NCBI GenBank assembly: GCA_905202115.1
Contig: CAJKQZ010000086.1
Location: forward strand, 1-9,898
Reading direction: 5' to 3'
Source of the DNA: an uncultured Prevotellaceae bacterium
GTDB taxonomy: Bacteria > Bacteroidota > Bacteroidia > Bacteroidales > Bacteroidaceae
Length of the DNA stretch: 9,898 nucleotides
Position 1 is the stretch's first letter, and every line of letters begins with the position of its first letter. Both the position numbers and the translations under genes were made by a program. The notes under the pieces were generated by a model. It saw only the letters and a list, made by a program, of their open reading frames with translations, made no database searches and was not told where the DNA came from. Positions 1 to 5,486 of the stretch are shown here, piece after piece.

Positions 1-81
1 AGACATATTTTCGATTATCTCCCTTGTATTTTCAATTATCTGCGGGAAGTTTTTTTTACTGTACAAAAAAATATTTTTTTT
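1..81 (-). repeat. Intergenic 21-bp-period repeat, copy C (cut by the window edge)
   Basis: This is a partial copy of the repeat family seen complete at 4685-4860 and 7408-7581, in the same orientation as the 4685 copy. A truncated box ends at 7. Degenerate units start at 16 and 37, exactly 21 bp apart, separated by 8-bp spacers of the form TTTTCNAT. The segment from 37 contains TGCGGGAAG followed by a T-run, and a palindrome AAAAAAATATTTTTTT lies at 65-80, as in the other long copies. The remainder lies left of the window. No protein is encoded here. The function is unknown. Confidence 0.85.
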
Positions 82-110
82 GTTTGCGGGATTTTTATTT
101 TGCAGGCAAC

Positions 111-142
111 AAAAAAACGCGCGAACCGGTTCGCGCGTTTTT
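111..142 (-). terminator. Strong intrinsic terminator, probably bidirectional
   Basis: Positions 118-127 and 128-137 form a perfect 10-bp GC-rich inverted repeat (CGCGCGAACC and its complement), bordered by seven A on the left and five T on the right. Read on the minus strand it follows the aldose epimerase stop codon by about 20 bp and ends in a U-tract, so it should end the galactosidase-epimerase transcript. The flanks are symmetrical, so it could also stop rightward transcripts entering from outside the window. Confidence 0.85.
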
Positions 143-161
143 CTGTAAGTATGTTCACTGT

Positions 162-1352
162 TTACTCTTCGTCCTCGTCTTCATCCTCTACAGAGAATTT
201 GAAAATGCAATGGCTCTTGTAGGTTTCTCCCGGCTTGAGCAGTGCGGTAGGCCACTGGGGCTTGTTGGGCGTGTCGGGATAGTGCTGTGTCTCGAGGCAT
301 ACAGCCGCGTGTTTTTCGTATGTCTGATTGTTTTTGCCGGTTATGCTTCCGTCGAGGAAGTTGCCGGAATAAACCTGAATGCCGGGTTCGTTGGTGTAAA
401 CCTCGAGCTTGATTCCGGTGAGCGGGCTCACTACGCTTGCAGCAACTGTCTTGTCATCGCCCTGGCCGTCCTTGTAGGTGTTGAGGCACCAGTTGTGGTC
501 GAAGCCTTTGCCGTTCTTTATCTGCTCGTTGTCGAAGTTCTCGATGTCCTTTTCAAGCGCTGTGGGAGTGCGGAAATCGAACGGAGTTCCCTCTACGGGA
601 GCGATTTCGCCTGTTGTCATGAACGTAGAGTCGATAGGCGTGTTGTTGTCTGCGTTTACGTAAAGTATGCAGTTGGTTATGGGTTTGCTCGGGTCGCCGT
701 TGAGGTTGAAATACGAGTGGTTTGTCATGTTGATGACGGTTTCCTTGTCGGTTGTTGCTTCATAGTCTATGTCGATACTGTTGTCCGAGAGCAGGCGGTA
801 GGTAACGTTAGCCTTTACCGTGCCGGGGAAGTTCATTTCGCCGTCGGGCGAGGTGAGCGAAAGCGCGAGCGTGGTGTCGTTTTCCTGTGTAGCCTCGTAA
901 ATGCTGTATTGCCAGCCTTTGGGGCCGCCGTGCAGGCAGTGCTTGCCGTTGTTCTGCGGCAACTGTATGGTTTCGCCTTCTATTGTTATCTGTCCCTGGT
1001 TTATTCTGTTGGCGTAGCGGCCAATGAGAGCGCCGAAATCGCTCGGTGTGTGCTCTGCGTCGGCATAGTTGTGAATGTTGTCGAAGCCCAGAACCACATC
1101 CTGCATTTTTCCGTCTCTGTCGGGCACCATTATCGATACGATGCGGCCTCCCAGGTTGGTTATGCAGACCTCCATTCCGTTTGCGTTCTTCAGCGTGTAG
1201 AGCGCGGTTTTCTTTCCGTCGATTGTCGAGTCGAACTTTGCGGGGTCGAGGCCCGAGAGGGTGAGGTTCGACTTGCCGTTTTCCGAACAGCTGCTCATGA
1301 ACATTGTCATTGCGCATGCTCCAAGCATTAAAAAGCTTTTCAGGTGTTTCAT
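162..1352 (-). CDS. galM: Aldose 1-epimerase (galactose mutarotase), lipoprotein
   Basis: A 396-residue mutarotase that interconverts alpha and beta anomers of galactose or glucose. The N-terminus is a lipoprotein signal peptide: a positively charged start, a hydrophobic stretch, then MSSC with the acylated cysteine at residue 22, so the enzyme should be membrane-anchored outside the cytoplasm. Family motifs occur in order: GRYANRI (111-117), LHGGPKGWQ (140-148, His141), NHSYFNL (211-217, His212, the expected acid), FDHNW (284-288) and LETQHYPD (353-360, Glu354, the expected base). Length suits the Bacteroidetes form. The tail is unusually acidic, ending in VEDEDEDEE. The start is chosen because it begins the signal peptide directly. 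Its gene follows the GH110-like gene by 73 bp on the same strand with no terminator visible between them, so co-transcription is likely. The family call is firm; galactose as the natural substrate is inferred from the neighbour. Confidence 0.93.
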   Translation of the reverse strand: MKHLKSFLMLGACAMTMFMSSCSENGKSNLTLSGLDPAKFDSTIDGKKTALYTLKNANGMEVCITNLGGRIVSIMVPDRDGKMQDVVLGFDNIHNYADAEHTPSDFGALIGRYANRINQGQITIEGETIQLPQNNGKHCLHGGPKGWQYSIYEATQENDTTLALSLTSPDGEMNFPGTVKANVTYRLLSDNSIDIDYEATTDKETVINMTNHSYFNLNGDPSKPITNCILYVNADNNTPIDSTFMTTGEIAPVEGTPFDFRTPTALEKDIENFDNEQIKNGKGFDHNWCLNTYKDGQGDDKTVAASVVSPLTGIKLEVYTNEPGIQVYSGNFLDGSITGKNNQTYEKHAAVCLETQHYPDTPNKPQWPTALLKPGETYKSHCIFKFSVEDEDEDEE

Positions 1353-1425
1353 AATGTAATTTGTTTTGTTGTATGTTTGTTTAGTTTGCTTTTCGGTAGT
1401 AAAAGTTCTGTATCAGGAACTTCTT

Positions 1426-3078
1426 TCATCTTATTATAACGTTGCTGCAGTTGTTTTGTTTTACGAAATTGTCGTTATTTATCCGATTGTTCTCTATTCT
1501 CACGTCTCGGGCGTCGTTGAGCATTATCGCCGTAGGCTTGTCGGTAACGAAAATGTTGTTTCTGATGATTATGTTGTGGTTTGCCTGCGGCGGCGTCTCC
1601 AATGCTTCCGTGCTTGTGAGTATGCACGACGGGTCGCTGTCGGGAAGGTCGCGCGAACAGTTGTAGATGTAGTTGTCTTCGATGATTATGTCGTGCACGG
1701 GGCCCGCTTCGCGCCAGCTCAGCTCGCCGCCGAGCTTTATGGCAGTCATCGTGCTGTTCGTTATGGTGTTTCTTGCAATATAGGCGTTAGGTGTCTTTAT
1801 AAGAAAAGCCCTTGCAAAATGCGAATTTACCGTGTTTCCGGTTATTATGGCCTTAGGAACGCGCGATATGTTGGTCATGTAACACTCTTCGGGGTTTTCA
1901 ATCGAGAGCGGCTGCGTGAACGTAACCACCACTTTCCACTCGGCGTGTGAGGTGTCGGCTTTGGCTACGACATACCGCCCCATTTCTTTCATGTTTCGCC
2001 TGTTTACCGCAATCATCGTGTCGCCGCGCAAGGGATAGTCGAGCGAAAGTGCGTGCAGGTCGGCTCCTTCTATGCGTAGCTCGGCGCTTTTTTCGCTTTG
2101 CGGGTATACGCAATAATAATAGTTGTGTATGTTGGTGCAGTCGTCCCCGTTGCCGCGGAAAGTACAGTTGCGTATCGTTATCGTTCCGGAGCACGAGGTG
2201 AAGTGCGTGGCGTCTGTGTTTGTGGAGCAGTACTTGCCTGGTTCGGGCACCACTTGCAGACCGTCTATGAGTATGTTTTCCGATAAATGTCCAACGATAC
2301 CCATGCCGGGGTGGCTCAGAATCTTGACGCCCTCTATCGTGATGTCTCGAGCTTCCTTTATGAAAATTGCGGCGCGGTAGTGCCCGCCGTGTCTGAGCAC
2401 CGCAAAATCTCCTACAGCAGGATTTCCCGACGACTTCACGCGCATGATGTCGCGCGACAGCATTGTCATTCCGCCTGTATTAGTGCTGTACAGACATTGC
2501 CGCCTTGTGTCGTATAAATACATTCGTCCTGTCACGATACTGTCCAAGTATATGCATTTGGGGTCAAGACGAACGTCGAAGTATTCCGGTCCGGAGGCTA
2601 TGATTCTGCCGTTTGTTGCCGGCGGACGGCTGTATGTTACGGCCAGACCGCGTATCTTTACATTCTGTGCCCGTTCGAGTGTGATTACTTCATACCAGCC
2701 GTGCATTCTGAGCGTCGCTCCTTCAGCCTCGACATTGATATTCTTGCAGCCTGTCAGGTCCAGACCTTTTACATATTCTCCGTCGTGACGGAAAAGGCGG
2801 TGCTGCGCGTCGAGCGGTCCGCGTCCGTAGGCACCGCTTATGGCTTCGCGCTCTATGCGTTGCGCCGTGGTGTCGGCATAGTCGTAAACGCCGGGGGCTA
2901 TAACCAATGTGGTTCCTGCGTGCTCGCGGCAATATTTTGCGGCTTGCCTCAAGGCGTCGGCGTCGTTCTTACCGTCGTCGGGTATGGCCCCGAACTGCGC
3001 AGCCGTTACGGTGCGCGCATAAGTGTGCGGGATGATTGAAGATAATATTAAGGCTGTTGCTACAGCAAATATTTTCAT
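1426..3078 (-). CDS. Exported right-handed beta-helix enzyme, predicted alpha-1,3-galactosidase (GH110-like)
   Basis: A 550-residue secreted protein. Residues 1-21 form a signal peptide with a likely cut after HTYA. The mature protein opens with the pectate-lyase-type motif AAQFGAIPDDGKNDADALRQA (about 26-46) and continues as repeated short beta-strand rungs, many ending in N-x-x-I or R-N-N-x-F. Residues TDATHF (288-293) and GNGDDCTNIH (309-318) place Asp289, Asp312 and Asp313 at +23 and +24. From memory this matches the spacing of the catalytic aspartates described for characterised GH110 alpha-1,3-galactosidases (near 321, 344, 345). GH110 enzymes invert, releasing beta-galactose from terminal alpha-1,3-linked galactose such as the blood group B or linear alpha-Gal epitopes. 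It is the first gene of a likely operon with the aldose epimerase. It is somewhat shorter than the roughly 600 residues usual for the family. Another beta-helix glycosidase or lyase remains possible. Confidence 0.72.
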   Translation of the reverse strand: MKIFAVATALILSSIIPHTYARTVTAAQFGAIPDDGKNDADALRQAAKYCREHAGTTLVIAPGVYDYADTTAQRIEREAISGAYGRGPLDAQHRLFRHDGEYVKGLDLTGCKNINVEAEGATLRMHGWYEVITLERAQNVKIRGLAVTYSRPPATNGRIIASGPEYFDVRLDPKCIYLDSIVTGRMYLYDTRRQCLYSTNTGGMTMLSRDIMRVKSSGNPAVGDFAVLRHGGHYRAAIFIKEARDITIEGVKILSHPGMGIVGHLSENILIDGLQVVPEPGKYCSTNTDATHFTSCSGTITIRNCTFRGNGDDCTNIHNYYYCVYPQSEKSAELRIEGADLHALSLDYPLRGDTMIAVNRRNMKEMGRYVVAKADTSHAEWKVVVTFTQPLSIENPEECYMTNISRVPKAIITGNTVNSHFARAFLIKTPNAYIARNTITNSTMTAIKLGGELSWREAGPVHDIIIEDNYIYNCSRDLPDSDPSCILTSTEALETPPQANHNIIIRNNIFVTDKPTAIMLNDARDVRIENNRINNDNFVKQNNCSNVIIR

Positions 3079-3104
3079 GGCAGACGGTACGCAGGTTGTA
3101 GCGA

Positions 3105-3112
3105 CAAAGATA
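3105..3112 (-). promoter_or_regulatory. Bacteroidetes -7 promoter box for the galactosidase-epimerase operon
   Basis: Read on the minus strand the sequence is TATCTTTG, a full match to the Bacteroidetes -7 consensus TAnnTTTG, 26 bp upstream of the galactosidase start codon. That would leave a 5' leader of about 20 nt. No good -33 TTTG is visible at the expected distance, so this rests on the -7 box and position alone. Confidence 0.6.
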
Positions 3113-3234
3113 ACGGTTTTTCATTAAATGAGCCGCTATGTCGGAGAGTAGAATAAGCAAAATGTTAATTTGCCTGAAAACGTCCGGCACTTGTCGTTCT
3201 TTCTGAAAAGAACCGTATGTGAATTCTTTATATG

Positions 3235-3317
3235 CTTCCCGCTTGTAATAAAAATTATCTCTGAGATATTTTGAAATATGTCTGAGATAATTCAAAATAT
3301 GTCAGACATATTTTTTC
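3235..3317 (+). repeat. Intergenic 21-bp-period repeat, copy D (three perfect palindromic boxes)
   Basis: The copy with the most intact boxes. It opens with CTTCCCGCTTGTA, like the first unit of the other copies, then has three 13-bp boxes at 3256-3268 (TATCTCTGAGATA), 3277-3289 (TATGTCTGAGATA) and 3298-3310 (TATGTCAGACATA), each starting exactly 21 bp after the last. Spacers are 8 bp and AT-only apart from one central G or C. It lacks the extra 60-bp arm of copies A and B. It sits between two divergent promoters, the last box centred about 65 bp upstream of the predicted DUF4855 transcription start, so it could serve as an operator, although the family also occurs away from promoters. The rest of this 331-bp gap (3079-3409) holds the two promoters and a small hairpin at 3196-3213 (7-bp stem, CTGA loop). 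Confidence 0.88.
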
Positions 3318-3333
3318 AGGTGTTTTGAAACGT

Positions 3334-3364
3334 ATTGTTTTCCGGAAACGATTTTATATATTTG
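3334..3364 (+). promoter_or_regulatory. Bacteroidetes-type promoter of the DUF4855 gene
   Basis: The -7 box TATATTTG (3357-3364) matches TAnnTTTG exactly. ATTG at 3334-3337 matches three of four bases of the -33 element TTTG, with a 19-bp spacer, as expected for this sigma factor. Transcription should start near 3370, leaving a leader of about 40 nt before the ATG at 3410. Confidence 0.72.
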
Positions 3365-3409
3365 CCGAATGTTAAAATAACCTACTCTTAAACTTAATGT
3401 ACTATATAT

Positions 3410-4588
3410 ATGATACGCAAAATCACATTCCTTATGCTTGCGGCTGTGCTGCTCGGCATAGTTGCGGATTCGCACGCGCAGAAGCGCGACAAGTTGTATT
3501 CGTGGGAAAAACGCCGCGACATAAAACCCGAATTCACCGATATGGTATTGTGCTACGGCGGCAGTGCCCACCGCACGCCTTTCTGCTGGGACAAGGAGCG
3601 CTTTGCTCCTATGGTTACCTATACCGACGAAGCCGGCAAGGAGCATTGGATGTTCGACAGCTTTCTTTTTCTCGAATTCACTCTTAAAGGTGGCGCCGAC
3701 GGGGCGCAATATTCATACGGAACGGGATATTACGGATTTTCGGCCGGCAAAAAACAGTGGGCGGAGCTTATAGATTACTGGTTTGCCGAAGGCACGGGTT
3801 TCGACGCCCTTGAGCAGGCGGTGCGCGAGGCGTCCGGACGTATGGGTAAACCGAAAGCGAAGCGCAAGGTGGTGCTTACCGTTCCCGATCCCATATTATA
3901 TAAGGTGTATAACGACACTACGTCGACAACAGCCTATTGGGGAGAACTCGACGGCCGCGAAATGGATTTTTCCAAAGCCGAAGACCGTGTGGCTGCGCTC
4001 GAATGGTATGTGGATGAGGTTAGAAAACGCTACAACACCAAGCGTTACAAATATATCGAGCTTGCGGGTTTTTATCCCATATCGGAAGAAATCGTCACTC
4101 CCGACGAAGGGTGGAATTACGATTTGAAACATTCCGACGAATTCATTTCTCCGCTTGCCGAATATGTTCATAAATACAATTATTGTCTGTGCTGGATTCC
4201 TTATAACCGTGCAGCCGGATACCGCAAGGCAAAGAGTATGGGCTTTGACCTGGTTTACATGCAGCCCAACCACTATTGGGACGAAAAAGGCGACAAGCCT
4301 ATGGAACGTTTCTTTGCCGATATCGAAGAGCACGACCTTGCAATGGAATTCGAGTTCGAGGAAACGTTGCTTACACGCAACGAACGCAGCGACGTGTACC
4401 GCCAGCGTTTCTACGACTATATGGAAGGAGCGAAAAAACACGGTGTGTACGGTCGCAAACAGCTCAGCTACTATCAGGGAACGAACGGATTTTACGAGCT
4501 TTCCAAATCGTCCGACCCGAAAGACCGCAAATTGTATCACGACTTCTGCCAGTTCGTGATAAACAATCCGCTGCGCAAACAGCACTGA
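3410..4588 (+). CDS. Exported DUF4855 family protein, possible uncharacterised glycan-active enzyme
   Basis: A 392-residue protein of the DUF4855 family, whose biochemical role I do not know to be established. Residues 1-23 form a signal peptide with a likely cut after SHA, so it is exported. Visible family features are the early MVLCYGG (45-51), a tryptophan/phenylalanine-rich WMFDSFLFLEF (80-90), KVVLTVPDP (153-161), YIELAGFYPISEEI (215-228, Glu217, Glu226, Glu227), CLCWIPY (259-265), DLVYMQPNHYW (280-290) and AMEFEFEETLL (311-321). Alternating hydrophobic strands ending in acidic or aromatic residues suggest a TIM-barrel glycosidase-like fold, with the glutamates as candidate catalytic groups; this is inference. 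The gene is transcribed away from the galactosidase-epimerase operon from its own promoter. No membrane segment follows the signal peptide. The family assignment is from pattern memory. Confidence 0.8.
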   Translation: MIRKITFLMLAAVLLGIVADSHAQKRDKLYSWEKRRDIKPEFTDMVLCYGGSAHRTPFCWDKERFAPMVTYTDEAGKEHWMFDSFLFLEFTLKGGADGAQYSYGTGYYGFSAGKKQWAELIDYWFAEGTGFDALEQAVREASGRMGKPKAKRKVVLTVPDPILYKVYNDTTSTTAYWGELDGREMDFSKAEDRVAALEWYVDEVRKRYNTKRYKYIELAGFYPISEEIVTPDEGWNYDLKHSDEFISPLAEYVHKYNYCLCWIPYNRAAGYRKAKSMGFDLVYMQPNHYWDEKGDKPMERFFADIEEHDLAMEFEFEETLLTRNERSDVYRQRFYDYMEGAKKHGVYGRKQLSYYQGTNGFYELSKSSDPKDRKLYHDFCQFVINNPLRKQH

Positions 4589-4599
4589 CGCTCTTTTAT

Positions 4600-4666
4600 G
4601 CGGCCTTGTCACAGTGTGGCAAGGCCGCCGCCGTTAAAGGTCTTAATGACCTTGAAGTTTTTAACG
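4600..4666 (+). terminator. Two tandem hairpins downstream of the DUF4855 gene, probable 3' end
   Basis: Beginning 12 bp after the stop codon, 4600-4612 pairs with 4616-4628 (13 bp, GCGGCCTTG core, one G-U pair, 3-base loop), a very stable hairpin without a following T-tract. A second hairpin, AAGGTC/GACCTT at 4637-4642 and 4648-4653, is followed by GAAG and five T (4658-4662), with CGTTAA/TTAACG closing outside it. Together they could terminate or protect the DUF4855 mRNA. The missing T-tract after the strong stem keeps confidence moderate. Confidence 0.5.
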
Positions 4667-4684
4667 ACCCTCGAAACCGCATGG

Positions 4685-4860
4685 TTTTGCAGACAAAAAC
4701 GGTCAGCTGGCAAGCGCTTGAAAATCAGCAGGTGTATATATAGCAAAAAATATGTCTGAGATATTTTAAATTATCTCAGACATATTTTGAATTATGTGCC
4801 TTGTATTTTCAATTTCCTGCGGGAAGTTTTTTACCGTGTAAGAAAAAAATATTTTTTTTC
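4685..4860 (-). repeat. Long intergenic repeat, copy A (about 176 bp)
   Basis: A full-length copy in inverted orientation to copy B (7408-7581); lined up by eye they differ at only about 10-12 of 175 positions. From left to right: a roughly 60-bp arm starting TTTTGCAGAC, perfect boxes at 4751-4763 and 4772-4784, degenerate units starting at 4793 and 4814 (all 21 bp apart), then the palindrome AAAAAAATATTTTTTT at 4843-4858. The two perfect boxes are inverse to each other and make a 17-bp perfect stem (4747-4763 with 4772-4788) extended by three further pairs. No open reading frame of note lies in it. Confidence 0.9.
4811..4832 (+). terminator. Weak terminator-like hairpin inside repeat copy A
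   Basis: AATTTCC (4811-4817) pairs with GGAAGTT (4822-4828) around a TGCG loop, with one G-U pair, and runs into six T (4827-4832). The same stem exists in copy B on the opposite strand and is weakened in copy C. It could be a back-up terminator for the DUF4855 transcript. The stem is short, and this part of the repeat may be conserved for another reason. Confidence 0.3.
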
Positions 4861-4976
4861 GGCATTTATTTTTTCGCCTTCAATACAGTCAGCCTTTTTT
4901 CCCTGAACTTGCCGAAACAATAAGCCTGCAGCCGGCTGCAACAACAGGAACGCCCCTCCGCACATCGCAAAGGGGC

Positions 4977-5016
4977 AAAAAAATCGGCACACAGAGATTT
5001 GTTTTCTCCGAATGCC
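4977..5016 (-). terminator. Intrinsic terminator of the candidate small RNA
   Basis: On the minus strand, 5016-5005 pairs with 4997-4986 (12 positions, one mismatch, two G-U pairs) around the loop AAACAAA, followed by GA and seven T (4983-4977). The layout of stem, loop and U-tract is typical of an intrinsic terminator and implies leftward transcription here, although there is no minus-strand gene nearby. Left of it, at 4884-4976, I see only a 14-bp palindrome at 4927-4940 and a 6-bp-stem hairpin at 4952-4976. Confidence 0.62.
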
Positions 5017-5125
5017 TTCGTCGTTTCATAATCTTTAGCACTCCTCCGGGGGCGGCTTGAGGTTCTTTTCCTTGGCGGAGGTTGTTGCCATCCGTTCCGA
5101 GCCGCCCCGCGGGAGCTGTGTCTTC
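4977..5125 (-). ncRNA. Candidate stand-alone structured RNA
   Basis: A GC-rich island in AT-rich spacer DNA with strong pairing. Positions 5049-5057 pair perfectly with 5100-5108 (GGGGCGGCT/AGCCGCCCC), extended outward by 5041-5044 with 5112-5115, and 4989-4994 can pair with 5116-5121 (ACACAG/CTGTGT). On the minus strand the segment ends in an intrinsic terminator (4977-5016), and no gene lies on that strand downstream until past the DUF4855 gene, so it looks like a free-standing small RNA of about 150 nt or more, not a leader. A minus-strand reading frame across it (4889-5176) has no recognisable protein character. I could not assign an RNA family: it lacks the SRP RNA, RNase P or tmRNA motifs I know. 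A 6S-like RNA is possible. No TAnnTTTG promoter was found just upstream, so the 5' end is uncertain. Confidence 0.5.
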
Positions 5126-5486
5126 ATTCTGGTAATAATTCTTCTTTAAGGTTAATGAACATTGCTTCAACAGCACTGTATAAAATCATCTTTTATCCGC
5201 TATCGGGCGGTAATGCGCCGGCGGCGACTCCGTCCGTTCCACACAATTGTCAAAAGTTGTGTTATACATTGCAAATAAAGCGAAATTATCCGAAACATCG
5301 CCGAATATTCAATAAAATATTCTAAAGATAACTAAACTTTTCATAAAATCAGACGATTTTACTATCATATTGCTACTACGGTTACCGAACCATACCGCTC
5401 CGCCGGCGCAAAATCCGCTGCTTGCAGGCGTACATAAAAGAATAAAAATATATATTCGCATAAATAAAAGCCAATTCATAAAAACC
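5126..5486. other. AT-rich spacer upstream of the aminopeptidase, no gene
   Basis: No convincing coding frame is seen. A reading frame open from a TTG at 5370 joins the aminopeptidase, but its first 39 residues have no family character, and the ATG at 5487 is a better start. A 6-bp inverted repeat ACACAA/TTGTGT at 5241-5262 could be an operator or small hairpin. On the minus strand TATCTTTA occurs near 5323-5330, one base off the -7 consensus, and could drive the candidate small RNA. On the plus strand I found no clean TAnnTTTG for the aminopeptidase. Confidence 0.6.

Noticed and set aside
24..1331. A 435-residue open frame on the plus strand opposite the epimerase.
   Set aside because: The minus-strand frame has a lipoprotein signal and all mutarotase motifs; the opposite frame has no family features and is a shadow.
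3235..3317. CRISPR-like array: short repeats at a regular 21-bp step.
   Set aside because: The spacers are only 8 bp and nearly identical, arrays have at most four units, and no cas gene is present.
4889..5176. A 95-residue minus-strand frame in the spacer before the aminopeptidase.
   Set aside because: It runs through the strong stem and terminator of the RNA candidate, continues past the terminator and has no recognisable domain.
5241..5270. Plus-strand promoter for the aminopeptidase around TATACATTG.
   Set aside because: The match to TAnnTTTG needs an extra base and the -33 element is not in register.
5370..5486. Upstream in-frame TTG start for the aminopeptidase.
   Set aside because: The added 39 residues have no family similarity; the ATG at 5487 gives the expected 600-residue protein.
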